Origin: Alligator mississippiensis
Taxonomy: Eukaryota; Chordata; Crocodylia; Alligatoridae
Direction: 5' to 3'
Length of the DNA stretch: 64,000 nucleotides
Assembly (NCBI RefSeq): GCF_030867095.1
Contig: NC_081828.1
Location: 216,659,978 to 216,723,977, forward strand
Under the pieces are notes generated by a model that had not been told where the DNA came from, did no database searches, and worked only from the letters and a program-made list of their open reading frames with translations. Every line of letters begins with the position of its first letter. The first letter of the stretch is position 1. Both the position numbers and the translations under genes were made by a program. Below are positions 43,901 to 55,229 of this stretch, piece by piece.

Positions 43901-46900
43901 GTGTGACCACCCTTCAGGGACTGGCAGTCTGTGATCAAATCCCTGCTCAGTCCCCTCTTCTCCGGGCTAAATAGTCCTCGTTCTTCCTGCCTGTCCTCAT
44001 CCATCATGTTTTCCAGGTCTCCTGTTGCTCTGCGCTGGACTCTTTCCAATCTGTCCCCATCCTTCTTGAAGTGCAAGGCCCAAAACTGGATGGAGAGGCT
44101 TCCCCAGTGCCGAATAGAGCAAGAGAATCACTTCCCTCGACTTGCAAGGGCTGCTCCTATTAATACAGACCCGTCTACTATTGACCTGTTTGTAGCAAGA
44201 CCCCCTGCGGGCTCATCTCCAGCCTCTGGTCCACTGGCACCCCCAGGTCCTACTCTACTGCAGCCCAGCCATGTATCTCTGCATGCTACGTGGCATGCCT
44301 TCACCATGCTAGCCCAATGGGCCACCAAGGCTTGGATGGACCACTGACCCTTACCTTTCTGCTATGGTCCTAGATACTTCTGCCCTCACCCACCCTGGTG
44401 ATCTTCAAAAAGCATCTTGACGCCCACCTTGCTGGGGTCATCTTTCCTGCCCACATGCAACGGGGGACTGGACCCAAGGGTCTGTAAGGTCCCTTCCAGC
44501 CCCGAACAGCTATGAAACTATCCTAGATTATGTGCTGTGTTAACATAATGAAGTGCATGGCCTTACCGTGGTGGCTGGAAAGGCAGACCCAGAGCAAACA
44601 GAAGTACGCACCACTTGGATGATGTTTTTGGCAGACAGCTTTTAGGAGGCCTCTCAGCCACCCGAACTTAGGGTTAGGATTAGGGCTAGGGTCTGAGATC
44701 TCAGCATTGCTGTCCTACCTCCAAAGGAAAGTAAGCCAGGTGTTGTGACATGGAGACCAATATGAGAGTCCAACCTGCCCCCCAAACTAGAGATGAGGCA
44801 GGTGGCTGGGATCGTCCCTCTGGCTGGTCAGGACGGGCTGGAAGGGACCCCAGGAGGTCACATCTAGTCCAACCCCTGCTCCAAGCAGAACCAGCCCCAG
44901 CTACATCATCCCAGCCAGGGCTTTGTCCACCTGGGTCTTCAACACCTCCAAGGATAGAGACTGCACCACTGCTCTGGGTAACCCATTCCTGTGCTTCCCC
45001 ACCCTCCTCTGGCATGGGGTTGCGTACAGACTACAGTGTGCCGACGGGGCGGTGTGTGCACACAGCCTTGCTCCTGAGTACTCGAGTGAGCCCATCTCCT
45101 TTTCTTTCCACGGCAGTCTCCTGTCGCGTGTGCACGCACATACGTGTGCTGTGCAGATGGTGCACACCGCACAATCCCCTGGGCCGTGCCTCTCTGCCTC
45201 TCCAGCTGTTGCAAAGGGGAGGAGAGCAGGAGGTCCTTGTATTGTGGGGCCGGGCCTGAGCGCCCCAGGGTCCCCCCCTGCCCCCGTGCCCCCCTTCCAC
45301 CGCCCGGTCTTTGTGCAGCCCCCTGTGAAGGTCGTTAAAACCAAACAGCTCTTGAAGTGCGTGGGTTTAACAGGCTGTAAATGCAAATCTGCTTTCCTCT
45401 GTCATCATAAAGCAGGGCCAATAAAACTCCTGGGGGTGGTCTCGTTTCCTGAGATGCTTCTCTCACCCCCCAGCTCCGCGCCCTGGGGGGCCAAGCCGCT
45501 ATCCTGCCACCTCCCCCCAGAGCTCCAGGTGACCAGGTGCCTTTGAAGCTCCCCCCTCCTCCTCCCTTTTGTCCCTGAACAAAGCCAGGGCAGAGAAGTG
45601 GCATTTGTCATCCAGGAGCAAAGTGGGAGGAATAGTTCTCACTTGCCTGGGAAGAGAAGGAGGGTCGGGGGGGCTTCCCAGACACCCCCATCCGAAGCCT
45701 TCACCTCTCCCTGGGGCTTTGGGATGGGATCCCAAAGCAATGCAGGCTGCAAGCTGGTCCACGGGGGCTGTTTCCAGCCACGGGCCAGGACTGCACAGAG
45801 AGAAAGCATGGGAACTGCACCGAGCTGGGGTTGTAGCATGTGAATGCCCAGATGCCACCCTACTGGGTGCGTCTACACGAGACGCTTAATGCGCAGCAGC
45901 CTAAAAACACTGGGCGGTAGCACGTCCCCGCACAAACGGTGCTAATATGCTGCTGCGCAGTGTTATTAGGCTGATGCACCATCGCGTCACTAAAAAGGCA
46001 CTCTCTGGTGCTGCTCTGCACTAGCTCTGGCTACTGCACATTTATTTAGGACTTGATTAAACAGTATGAACTTAAATGCACAGTTAATGCACGTGTAGAT
46101 GTGCCCTCTGAGTCCGATGCTCCGGCCTGGAGGTGTTGCCCCAGCCAAGCCCTCCGCTGGGATTAATCCGCACAGCTCGGGACCTCAGTGGATTTGCACC
46201 AAATGAGGATCCAGGCAATGGTGAGCAGAGGGAGGGAGAAAGACAGGGCTGTGACCAGGATCCACTGCTGCTAGGAAAAGGGGGAGCCGAGTCTCCAGCC
46301 TCGCTGACCCTCACGCTCTCTCCCAGGAGAGCAGCGTGTTAAGGTCGTGGGTCCAGAGGCATGAATCACGCTCCAGACTCACCCTGGCTGCAACCAAGCA
46401 CCTGATCACTTATGGCATACGTGTGCCATTGACTGTGTCCCTTCGTGCCAGATCCAGCAGTGGACTTTGCAGGGCAGCCATCTAGTTGCAGAGAGCTGAG
46501 GTTCACATGGGCCATCCCCCAGCTGCTGGAGGGAGACTTGAACTGGTGCCTCAGTAGTTCAAAAGCTATCCGGCTTCTCAGCAAAGGGATGCAGCCAACC
46601 TGAGACCATGATTGCCTGGCAGCTGAGCTGGGTGGCACAGGGAGCAAGGCTTGGGAGAGGCAGTGGAGGCCAGAACAAGTCCCCTCCGGAGCACAGATCC
46701 TGTCGTACCCTCCAGCCCTCCTTGCTGCCCGTAGGCTGGAGACGGGCTCGAATTGAGGCCACGAATGCATCGCTCCTGCAGCGCAAACAGAGCAGCGCGC
46801 AGCGCCGTTGTGCTGATGCAAGCATCGTGACGTCCTCTGGGCCAAAGGCTGTCCTCGGTTGTTGAAATATTAGCCCGGGACATCGGTTATAGGGGTGGGG

Positions 46901-49900
46901 TGAGTGAGTTCGACCAGGCACCGGTGGGGAGCAGCGATGGCTCCATACGCACCGCCCTGCTCTGTGCTTTGCAATGCAATGCAAACCCGAACACCTCTGG
47001 CTCTTGGGGAGGTTGGGGGTGAGGGGGACCAGCTGGGCACTGGTACATGCCTGGCTGATTTCTCTCCCTGGTTTCTTGAAGGAAAAATAATCAGGGAAAA
47101 CTGAGTCTTGGTTTTCATGGCAGTAATAATACCCCTTCCACTGAGCCTCTGATACTCCTCTGGCACTGCTGATGGGCCTGGCAAGTCCTGTGTCCTTGAG
47201 TGATGGGCTCAGGCAGCATTTTCCCTGCGCTGTGCTGATTGCATTTGCATCCTGGGCTCAGCAGCTGTGCATTTATGCTTCCACAGAGCACCGTTGGAGT
47301 TAGAGATGGGGAAAGTGGCTGGGATCATCCTTTTGGCCTGCCTGGGACGGGGCGGCATCCTTTGTATCTGTCCTCCCGCGCTCGCTATGGCTGATCCTGG
47401 CATCAAACTGCGCCCTTGTCATCAAATCAAAGGATCATAGAAAATGAGGGTGGAAGGGAGCTCAGGAGGTCACGCCTAGTCCAACCCCTGCTCCAAGCAG
47501 GACCAGCCCCAACTACATCATCCCAGCCAAGGCTTTGTTGAGCCTGGTCCTAAAAGCCTCCGAGGATGGAGACTGCACCACCTCGGGGTTTGCTGGAACC
47601 AGGGTCTTGTCTGGGGCAAGACCCTTCTCCTCGCTGGGTTTCTCCCGGGGTGCCCCTGGCCTTGCCCGGGTGGTCAACGGCTTGCAAAATCAACGGGGTC
47701 ACATGTCCGTAAAGCACCTAGGGCCCATCTGGATGCTGAGATGCTTCCTAGGGGTCCCGACCGCCTGGTAGTTGCTGGAGGATGCAAGCAGGACCGGAGC
47801 GGGGCTGGCGGCTGGGAGGCGAGCGTGGATGCGAAGGCAGCCGGGAGCAGGTTTGCAGATCTCCGAGGTGCTGCATGGACGAGGGACGAGCATGCTGGAA
47901 GCCCAAACGGGCCAGCTTTCCCCAGCAATTCCCCCTGCCTCACCCGATCGCAGAGCGACGGGACTGGGCTCGACACGTGGTGAACGTGGGAGCTGGAGCC
48001 AGTCGTGCCCGAGGAGAGCAACGTGGTGTGCAACGAGGCTGGGGGCTGCTTTGCACAACTGCCAGTGGGCATGGACATGTGAGAGGGCTCTGGGGGTCTG
48101 CATGCGTGTGATGGGGCAATGGGCAGGGCAGCCTGTGCCCCTCTCGGCCCCCCGGTTCCCTGCCCGGGGGCTGTGACGGGCGTCGGGGCTGGGGTCCGCA
48201 GGGCCTCTCGCTGTCTCTGCGCGGAGCCATCCCGACCAAACAACAAGGCAGAGCCTAATGAAACCCAGGTGGGGAGCAGGCCGGTTGGGTGGGGGCTGGC
48301 CAGGTGCCAGGGACAGAGCAAGACCCCGAAAAGAAATGCAAACCTCGCAGCGGGAGGGAGGGAGGAAATGTTCCAGGGGGCAGACACCAGACCCACCCCT
48401 TTCCCACAGACCCAGCCGGGCCGAGGAGAGAGGCAAGCGGGGGGCGGAAAGGCACATGGGGCTCCCAAACCCGTCTGTCCCACCCGGGGATATGCCTGCT
48501 GTCCCTAAAGCGCTGTGAGCGCTGCGATGCGGCTGCTTCTGGGGTGGGGGAGCTGCAAACCGGGCAGGAAAGTGCTGGGACTTGGCGTGCTCCCCATGGG
48601 GGCTTCCTGGGCATTTACCCGTCCCAAGCACACGCTGCTTAGGGAGCGCAGAGGAATCCTCTGCAGCTGCCGGGACACGGCCCGTGGCAAACAGGCTTCA
48701 TGTCCTAGGGCACTTTCACCCCCTTCCCCGGTGGGAGCACGCACCAAATGGCTTTCACGTGCTGCAGGAAGGCCGTCTCGGTGCCAGCCTTAGGGAACAA
48801 GGTCATGCCCTGATGCTCGTGCAGCGTCTGGCCGCACACGGGGTAGGAGCAGGTGGGCTGAGCGTGCATCCTGGTTGTTGGCGCGTGCCAGCGTGAGCTG
48901 AGATAACCGAAGTGTGCTCCCCAGCAGAAATATCCCGTTCGGCCAACACGTCATGCTCCATCACGGGTTGCATGCAAGGAAAGCCCCCTGTCCCTCGGGC
49001 TGCTGGGACTGGCGGGGCAGGAGCGCAGTGTTTCACCCAGGCATGCGTGGAAGCCGGAGGAGCACATTAGACCATCTCCTCGGCCCTTAGGAAAGCCCGG
49101 AAAAGACCTTGCAAGGCCCTCCGGCTCACCCCTCTGCTCGAGCAGGACCTTGCACAGAACCGAGATTTCATCCTTCCTTGGGGGATTCGTAGCAGACATG
49201 GGATGCAAGTCGGTCTGGAGCGGCTTAGGAGCAGCCTGCCCGGCCTCTGTGCCTTGGGGTCTCTTGAGGTCCCATCCTTTCTAGGAGAGATTGGTGCAAC
49301 CGTCCTCAAAGAGCACCTCTTGATTTTAGAGGGGCTTGGATTATGCATCCAGATCCCAGTTGTAGACCTGTCTCTGGTTTCTCCAGCTGGGAAACTTCCA
49401 TTTCCGCCCTCCGCGTGGTCACTTGCTAGTAAAGGAAGCAGTTATACCAGCTGCCTGACAAGGCTCTGGCTTTGAGGAAGCCCCTTGTTATGAATAGGAT
49501 CTCTGTTCTGAGCTGTCATTAAGATCCAGCTCCAGATACAGCTCCGAGATGCTTTGAAGGGGAAACGGCGTCTCCGATTCAGGGGCCCCCATGCTTCTTC
49601 GTTCAGAGAAGAGCTGGGGGAAGGGGCTCGAGGTTGGGGGAGAGACGAGGCCGCCTTTTCATCTGCTCCCTCCATAAGTCAATTCGAAGGTGTCCGAGGT
49701 AGAAATGTTGGTGCCGTTAGAAAGTAGGAAGGAAAAAACGCGCAAACTTGGAGTGAAACGTTTGTTTCCCTTGGAGGTTTGGGATGGGACGGGCATTTGT
49801 CATTCGGGGGACGGGCTTCGACCCGTGATGGAGCCGTTAAAAGAAAAAGTCAAAGCTATTTCAAAATGTTTGGGGTGTCGGGATCTTCCATCCCCAAACG

Positions 49901-52900
49901 AGGAAACGTTTTGTAAAACAGTGAGGCAGATTCCTCTTCTCATCGCTGTGTCTTTGGAGCACATCTCGCCAGGAACCGGCTGAAAGTCTCCCGCAGCGCC
50001 TTGCCTTGCCTTGCAGCGCTCACCTTGGAAATGCAAAGCGTTGGGGAAAGGCAATCAGTGATGATATCTTGTATTAGACCAACAAGATTTTTGCAAAACA
50101 ATTTCTTTCATTGCAAGCTTTTGCACGCCAACGCCCTTCATTGGGCATCGGAGAAAGGATGGTAAAAGTTCTCCTGGGGATCGGGGAGCGGTGGGTGTCT
50201 GGGAGCAAGTTATATATATATAGCAAGTTAACCTCTGCACCATACAGACAGCAGCCCTGAAATGCAGCCGTCTCTGGGGTGGAGCGTGGCAGCTGCCGCA
50301 CAGCCGGTTTAGGCCTCAGCTGGGGTATTGGGTGCAGTTCTGGGCTCTGATTTTTAAGGGGGACGGACCCGATTATCAGTAACATCTATGAAACTACGAG
50401 GATGCAGAAGGGGCTTCGGAGGTGAGTGGCAAAGATAACAGAGGCGCATAGCTGTGCGAGGAAAGGTGGAGGGAGCCAGGCACGTGTGGTCTGGAGGAGA
50501 GGAGACGGGCATCTGTCTCGCCTGGTTTAGGACCCATGACCTTCCCGTGACTCAAGCGTACCAGGTTTGCCCACAACCTGCCCCCAACTTTGGATCCTCA
50601 ACTGCCAGGACAGCTGCTTTGCAAACATCTGGAGGTCCACCACCGCCTGGAGCGGTTGCAGCAGGCCCCTGCGGACATGGAGCCCGCAGGAAGCCCGGGA
50701 GCAGGGCAGGCTGGGGGGGGCTGCGGGTGCATTGCTGCTCTCCTTTGGTAAAACCACATCAGTGGTGGCAGTCGCTGGCGCAGCTGGGGCTGCCTGAAAC
50801 CTCGCTGCCGAGGTTCGCCCTCCGGCAAGGACTGTCTGCCAGATGTGCGCATTGCAACATCTCCGGGGAGGGGAGGCTGGCTCTGGGGAGGGGACGCGCC
50901 TTGTCAGCTCCTGGAAGGACCAGGAGGAGTTCAAAACATCCAGCAAAGCCTGGCAGGTTCCTGTTGCAATGACAGCAAATGTTACCCGTGGGTGTGCGCG
51001 TCCGCGTGCTGCGCTGTGCCTTCCCTACAGATGCAGCCTCCTTTGGACACGTGCTATTTGCACCGCCCGTTGGCTCCCCAGAGGCACCCCTGAACGGCGC
51101 CAGCCGGGGACGAGAGGGGATGGATGAGCTGCTTTGGGGCCGGTTGTTAAGCATGAGGAACATGAGCTATGGGAGGAAAGATGGGTGACCACCTGGCCCA
51201 GGCTGGCCTCTCCGCAAACATCTGCCCAGCTGCAGGTGGTTGCAGCTCCCTAAAGACTTGCTGCTATTCAGGTCTCGCTGGATGGGTTCATCCAAATGCC
51301 TTTGGGCAGCCAAAATCAGGGCTCTTGGCCTGGCGCAGACCCCGCGCGTGCCAAGCCGTCCAGGCGGCACTTGGGGGCTTGCGTCGCCCCCGAACAAGAA
51401 CCAGTCTGTCCGCGTCTGTGTGGTGCAGGAGGCAGGCTATTCAGCGCTGCACCACAGGGATGCATCTGGGGAGAGATTTGGCTGATTTGGGACCGTTTTT
51501 ACCAACATGGGCTTTTTGGGAGCCTGGACACGGCCCCTGCATCTCAGAAACCCCAGGCTGGCCGTGGCCCATCCACGAGCCGTGGCAGAGATCGTCCTCC
51601 ACTCGAGGGATTGCCGGCAGCGATGAGGGAAGTCAGACCAGGCAGCGGTAGAGGTCCTTGCTTGGCCTTGATGGTTGTGAGCTGATTTCCCAGGAAGGGA
51701 AGGGCTCGGTGTCGATTCAGGGCAGGGGATGCTGCTTCTTGGGGCGGTCTGCGCCTTCCTCTCCAACGGGAAAGATCGTCCTGCCGTTCAGGGGCTCGTT
51801 GCAGGTGTCGTAGGGGGCGCGCGGGCTGCGGGGACCGCAGCTCTGGTTTTATCGCCGTCGTCCCCCGGCCTTTCCGGACACGCTGGTGGGACGGTGGATC
51901 GGGGCAGGGAGGAGAGGAGGAAGGGAGCAGGCTCGGGGCCAGGACCGTTGCAGCATACCACAGGCTCCTGCTGCCCGGTTATTTATGGGAGACGTCTCTC
52001 ACAAATTAGCGTTCGCAGGGATGATGCTCTCCAGGCGCCGCCGCAAGCTCGGCTGCAGAGCCCGAGCTGCGCGTCCTCTCGCTGCCAGACACCCATCCCC
52101 TATTTCGGTGGTGGTTTGGACACGGCAGGGCTAAGCCAGCACTTCCAGAGTGGAGGTGTGGCTGTGGGGTGACGGAGAGAGCCGCCAAGGAGGTCAGCGG
52201 CATTGCCCCCATTTTACAGATGGGGAAACAGAGGCGAGGCATGATGAAGGGATGCGCTCGGCGTCCCAGTCCATCTCTCACCTCCTCCACGATCTCTCAC
52301 AACCTCCCAGGCCACGGAGAGGAAGGACGGCCTGGTGGTTTAAGGCTCCCTGCTCTGCCACAGACTCTCTGTGTGGCCTCAGACAAGTCACTTCCCCTCT
52401 CTGCACCCCCGTTTCCCGGCTGTTGAATGGGGGTCGCAGCACGGCCCTGCCACGCGGGGGCCTTGCCAGGACACCGGCCCCATCCCTGCCCCGCAGAGTG
52501 GCACCGGTCTTGTCCCCGCAGGCTCCAGGAGGCAGGCGTGACGTGCCCCGCGTCCAGCATCGGGTCCACCCCGTCCTGCAGTCACCCCGTGGCCGACATG
52601 GGCAAGCTCACGGAGGTCCACCCCGGGAACTACATCTTCTACGGTAAGCCTCCACACCCGGCCCGAGGCCTGGGGCCGCCTGGGTCCCCACACGCCTCCT
52701 CCAGCTCCATCTAGGAGCGGGGACGTGGGAAGCCGCTCGAGCCCCGGGGGCTGCCTCTCGCTCCGCAGACCTGCAGCAGGTGACGATCGGGTCCTGCCAG
52801 CTGGAGGACGTCGCCGTCCGGGTCCTGACCAGGGTGATCGGCCACTACCCACACCGCAACCAGCTCCTGGTGGACTGCGGCTGGGCCGGGCTGAGCCTGC

Positions 52901-54257
52901 ACGGCCTGGGGCAGCTGCCCACGGGCTACGCGCTCATCGAGGGCCACCCCGACCTGAAGTGAGCATGGCCGAGCGGAGGTGGAGGTGGTGGCAGGGGGTT
53001 GGGGTTGGGGTTGGGGTTGCTCTTGCTCTGTCCTTCTTTAGGAGAACTGCAGCACACATCTGAATCCCCCTGGTTGCAATTCAAGGCCATTGCTTCTTGT
53101 CCTTGCCCTTCGGCCACGGGAGATGATGATCTCCACCCTCTTTTAACAACCCGTTTGTTCCCAGATTTAGGAGCAACGGCCTCGAGCTGCGGCAAGGGAA
53201 ATGAAGAGGAGGAGGGTGGCCAAGCAGGGGCAAATTGCAGATTCTCCATCCCTTAAAATGTTCAAGACTACTTTGGACAGACATTTGGCCGGGATGGGTT
53301 AGTCATTGGATTGATTGATCCTGCCTTGAGCACGGGGCTGAACGAGATGACCTTATGGGGTCCCTTCCAGCCCTACTTTCCTATGGTCCTAAAGCTGCCC
53401 TTCTCCAGACTCAGTTTATCCTCTGATAAACGTATCTGTGCTGAGCAGTAAAGACGCACCTAGCCTGGTTCAAAAAGGGACTAGATAAATTAATGGACGG
53501 TTGAACAGAAGGATTGGAGGTGTTTCCTTTGGTATCTCTGCATGGCAAGGAGAGTACTGAATAGGGGAGAGACCCGGTTTAATGCTCGCCCTCTGTAGCA
53601 TCCACTTCTGCCGCTGTCGGAGACAAGACAGGGCCTGACGCGAGGTAGAGCAGCTTTGGGGGCGATCTAACGTGCGTCCAGGTGCAGCAGTCCTCTATGG
53701 ACCATTGCAGCAGCCCAGAAGAGCCTGGTGCAGCCTTGTCCTCCCTCCACACATCGCCTTGCTCGAGCAGCCGTGTCTCCTGCAGACGCCTCCGCACACC
53801 TCCCTTGCACACACGGCCCGCTCCGTGCCCGCTGCACCAGCCGCACCGAGGGAGCTGGGCTCTGGAGAGCAGGGCCACGTCTGCTGCAGACCCATTTCTT
53901 TCCCTCCTCGCAGGCTGGTGGGAATGACCCAGGAGCACGGCCGCGTCGAGCCCGTCGTGGGGGCGCTGGACTTCAGCAAGTTCCCCCTGGGGAGCCTCCT
54001 GGCCTTGATCCCGTACCACGTGAGTAGGGAGCCCAACTCCAACGCCCCACGGGACGGTGCCGGGGCTGGAGCGGGCTCTTCGGCATCCCCTTCCCCGAGG
54101 CCGGCTCCCTGCGGGGTGGTTATCTCGGGGACGGTGCCCTGACCCACGTCCCACGTGCGTGTTGCAGGCCTGTGCCACCGCAGCCATGCACCCCGTCTAC
54201 TATGTCCACGCCGAGGGCAAGGTCGTTGCCACGTGGAAGCCCGTCAGGGGCTGGTAA
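36974..54257 (+). CDS. DSD: D-serine dehydratase (PLP- and zinc-dependent), 7 exons
   Basis: Seven exons (36974-37122, 37210-37490, 37760-37946, 52522-52643, 52769-52958, 53914-54019, 54168-54257) join in phase to a 374-residue protein, against 376 in chicken as I recall. The enzyme converts D-serine to pyruvate and ammonia in the cytosol; it has the alanine-racemase-like fold type III. The PLP lysine is K45 in [12 protein letters not shown], and the zinc ligands are H345 and C347 in [12 protein letters not shown], equivalent to H347 and C349 of the chicken enzyme. Other family blocks are [37 protein letters not shown] and [11 protein letters not shown]. The start [19 protein letters not shown] is at the family's usual N-terminus. 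An acceptor-like CCCGCAG at 36954-36960 suggests an upstream non-coding exon. No defect is seen. Confidence 0.93.
38495..38575 (+). repeat. MIR-like SINE fragment
   Basis: CTCTGCTACAGACTCCCCGT followed by GGGCACCTCCCTTAGCCTCT follows the MIR consensus order. It is short and diverged. Confidence 0.4.
41101..41218. mobile_element. Palindromic MITE-like element
   Basis: The arms GCCAGCAAAGCACTTAAT (41101-41118) and CTAAGTGCTTTGCTGGAC (41201-41218) are inverted repeats with 16 of 18 positions matching. The centre keeps TTGACTTCAATGG. I recall palindromic repeats with these arms from turtle and crocodilian DNA, but cannot name a family. It is non-coding. Confidence 0.75.
43930..44165 (-). repeat. 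CR1 LINE ORF2 3' fragment
   Basis: The minus strand encodes [20 protein letters not shown] and [11 protein letters not shown], the CR1 ORF2 C-terminal segment. It lies in DSD intron 3. Confidence 0.75.
44370..44530 (+). repeat. CR1-like LINE 3' tail, + orientation
   Basis: It contains TTCAAAAAGCATCTTGACGC, then GGGGACTGGACCC, AAGGTCCCTTCCAGCCCC and ends near TATGAAACTATCCTA, the order seen in CR1 3' ends. It is in the opposite orientation to the neighbouring CR1 piece at 43930. Confidence 0.65.
44668..44692 (+). repeat. Degenerate interstitial telomere-like tract
   Basis: Four consecutive hexamers read TTAGGG, TTAGGA, TTAGGG, CTAGGG, that is, TTAGGG with single substitutions. The tract is short and lies within DSD intron 3. 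Confidence 0.8.
44829..45012 (-). repeat. CR1 LINE 3' tail
   Basis: It reads GCTGGAAGGGACCCCAGGAG then AGTCCAACCCCTGCTCCAAG, and ends at the CCCCACCCTCCT block. It is a minus-strand CR1 3' UTR copy similar to those at 47432 and 54957. Confidence 0.85.
45861..46110. mobile_element. hAT-like non-autonomous inverted-repeat element
   Basis: The left end TACTGGGTGCGTCTACACGA and the complement of the right end CAGAGGGCACATCTACACGT match over most of their length and begin CAG-type as in hAT elements. The 250-bp interior has no coding sequence and repeats GCTGCGCAG and TTAATGC motifs. I could not see a clean 8-bp target duplication. Confidence 0.7.
47432..47590 (-). repeat. CR1 LINE 3' tail
   Basis: GGATCATAGAAAATGAGGGT followed by GGAGGTCACGCCTAGTCC and CTGCTCCAAGCAGGACCAGC is a minus-strand CR1 3' end, very like that at 44829. 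Confidence 0.88.
50058..50165. repeat. Interspersed repeat with TTGCAAGCTTTTGCA motif
   Basis: ATCTTGTATTAGACCAACAAG, a TTTTTGCAAAACAATTTC run, CATTGCAAGCTTTTGCACGC and CCCTTCATTGGGCATCGG follow a repeat I have often seen in reptile DNA, but I cannot name its family. It is non-coding. Confidence 0.5.
50305..50410 (+). repeat. CR1 LINE ORF2 3' fragment
   Basis: The + strand encodes [19 protein letters not shown], equivalent to the RPQLEYCVQFWAP segment of CR1 ORF2. It directly follows the repeat at 50058. Confidence 0.7.
52205..52440. repeat. Two MIR SINE fragments in opposite orientation
   Basis: 52208-52275 carries the reverse MIR core (TTTTACAGATGGGGAAACAG), and 52340-52438 the forward body (CTCTGCCACAGACTCTCTGT, then ACAAGTCACTTCCCCTCTCT). 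They sit about 85 bases upstream of DSD exon 4. Confidence 0.65.
52522..54257 (+). CDS. DSD: D-serine dehydratase exons 4-7
   Basis: Exons 52522-52643, 52769-52958, 53914-54019 and 54168-54257 (TAA at 54255-54257) encode the rest of the barrel and the C-terminal beta domain with the zinc site, ending [20 protein letters not shown]. The first base of exon 4 completes the Thr codon opened at 37945-37946, which supports the 14.6 kb intron. The sixth exon's acceptor follows CR1 debris. Confidence 0.93.
52994..53018 (+). repeat. (GGGGTT)n G-rich tract
   Basis: Four runs of four or more G separated by TT lie about 35 bases after the donor of DSD exon 5 on the coding strand. Such a tract can fold as a G-quadruplex in the pre-mRNA, which could influence splicing; that part is inference. 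Confidence 0.85.
53240..53565 (+). repeat. CR1 LINE 3' fragments
   Basis: 53240-53395 ends with GAACGAGATGACCTTATGGG and TCCCTTCCAGCCCTACTTTC, a CR1 3' tail. 53465-53560 has GGTTCAAAAAGGGACTAGAT and GGACGGTTGAACAGAAGG, an L3/CR1-like stretch. Both lie in DSD intron 5. Confidence 0.75.
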
Positions 54258-54528
54258 AAGCGCGACAGCTGCAAAAAAGCCCAGCCAGGCCCCCTGCCCT
54301 CCAGGAAGCCGCTCCATCTGCCCCATCCCTGAGCCGCGGCGTGGTTGCCTGCCAGCTCGGGGACCGGCGGGAGGGGAGCTGGCTGGGCCACGTCCCCGTG
54401 GACGGAGGGGTGGTCCTCGCCAGAGCTGGCAGGGCCTGTGACCGCTGGGACCGGCTGCTGCACGAGCCTCTCGCCTTGAGACCTTTGCCAGCTCTTCCAA
54501 CAAATAACAGGTGCATCCTGGTGCTTGG

Positions 54529-54534
54529 AATAAA
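54529..54534 (+). terminator. DSD: Poly(A) signal of D-serine dehydratase
   Basis: AATAAA lies 272 bases after the stop codon. This gives a short 3' UTR of about 290-300 bases. Confidence 0.7.
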
Positions 54535-54956
54535 TGCCACCCCAAACCACCCGGGAGCAGGCCCACCCCCTCCCCAGACACCGGTAGGCAGTTAGAGGGG
54601 TCAGATCCTGCATTCGGCCTCCTAGGTAGACATCCACTTGTGTCCCTGTCACACGTGACCGGAGCTCCTCGTGTCGCCAGCGGCTTGGGCTGTGTTTGTG
54701 CAGCGCCCAGCGCGAAGCGGGGACCTGCCTGGGGCTGCAGGACACCGAGAGGTAACCCGAGGGTGGAGGAGTCCAGCCATGGGAGGATGGAGGAGTTTGC
54801 AAAGGGAGGGCACGGATGGTGAGGTGCATCCTCACATGCAACACAACACACACTTGAGAGAAACCAGAAGTGTCACTAATACGTGCGGGGCCAGGGCTAT
54901 AGTCTGCCATTTAAAAATCAAAGTAAAAGAAAAAACCCCACCTTTATTGTAATATG

Positions 54957-55212
54957 TATTCATAGCATCATAGGCCATGAGGGTGGGAAGGGTCCCCACA
55001 TCTAGTCCAGCCCCTGCTCCAAGCAGGACCAGCTCCAACCACATTATCCCAGCCAAGGCTTTGTCTACCCGGGTCTTCAACACCTCCAAGGATGGGGATC
55101 TCACAGGCTCTCTAGGTAACCTGTCCCAGTGCTTTACTAACCTCCTAGCAAGAAAGTTTTTCCTAATATCCAACCTGCAACGTGAGCCCATTGCTCCTTG
55201 TCCTGTCCACGC
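54957..55212 (-). repeat. CR1 LINE 3' tail
   Basis: GCATCATAGGCCATGAGGGT at the left, then CTAGTCCAGCCCCTGCTCC and AGCCCATTGCTCCTTGTCCT, is a minus-strand CR1 3' end about 255 bases long. It borders the unclassified repeat at 55230. Confidence 0.88.
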
Positions 55213-55229
55213 CGCATCACGGATTATGT

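Larger units (their letters stand above)
37947..52521 (+). other. Third intron of D-serine dehydratase, 14.6 kb
   Basis: The interval runs from the GTGAGT donor after exon 3 to the CCCCGCAG acceptor before exon 4. It contains CR1 fragments, a palindromic element at 41101, a hAT-like element at 45861, a telomere-like tract at 44668, a TTGCAAGCTTTTGCA-type repeat at 50058 and MIR pieces. Long open frames at about 39.7-41.5 and 47.7-48.6 kb are GC-rich, open on several frames and strands at once, and show no recognisable domain. I see no nested gene. Confidence 0.8.

Noticed and set aside
47674-48631. Minus-strand open frames of 269 and 310 codons in D-serine dehydratase intron 3
   Set aside because: Both strands and several frames are open at once in this GC-rich stretch, and the translations show no recognisable domain.
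37947-52521. Two separate partial D-serine dehydratase genes instead of one gene with a long intron
   Set aside because: Exon 3 ends and exon 4 starts in matching phase, the protein is continuous with the family length and no block is missing or repeated.
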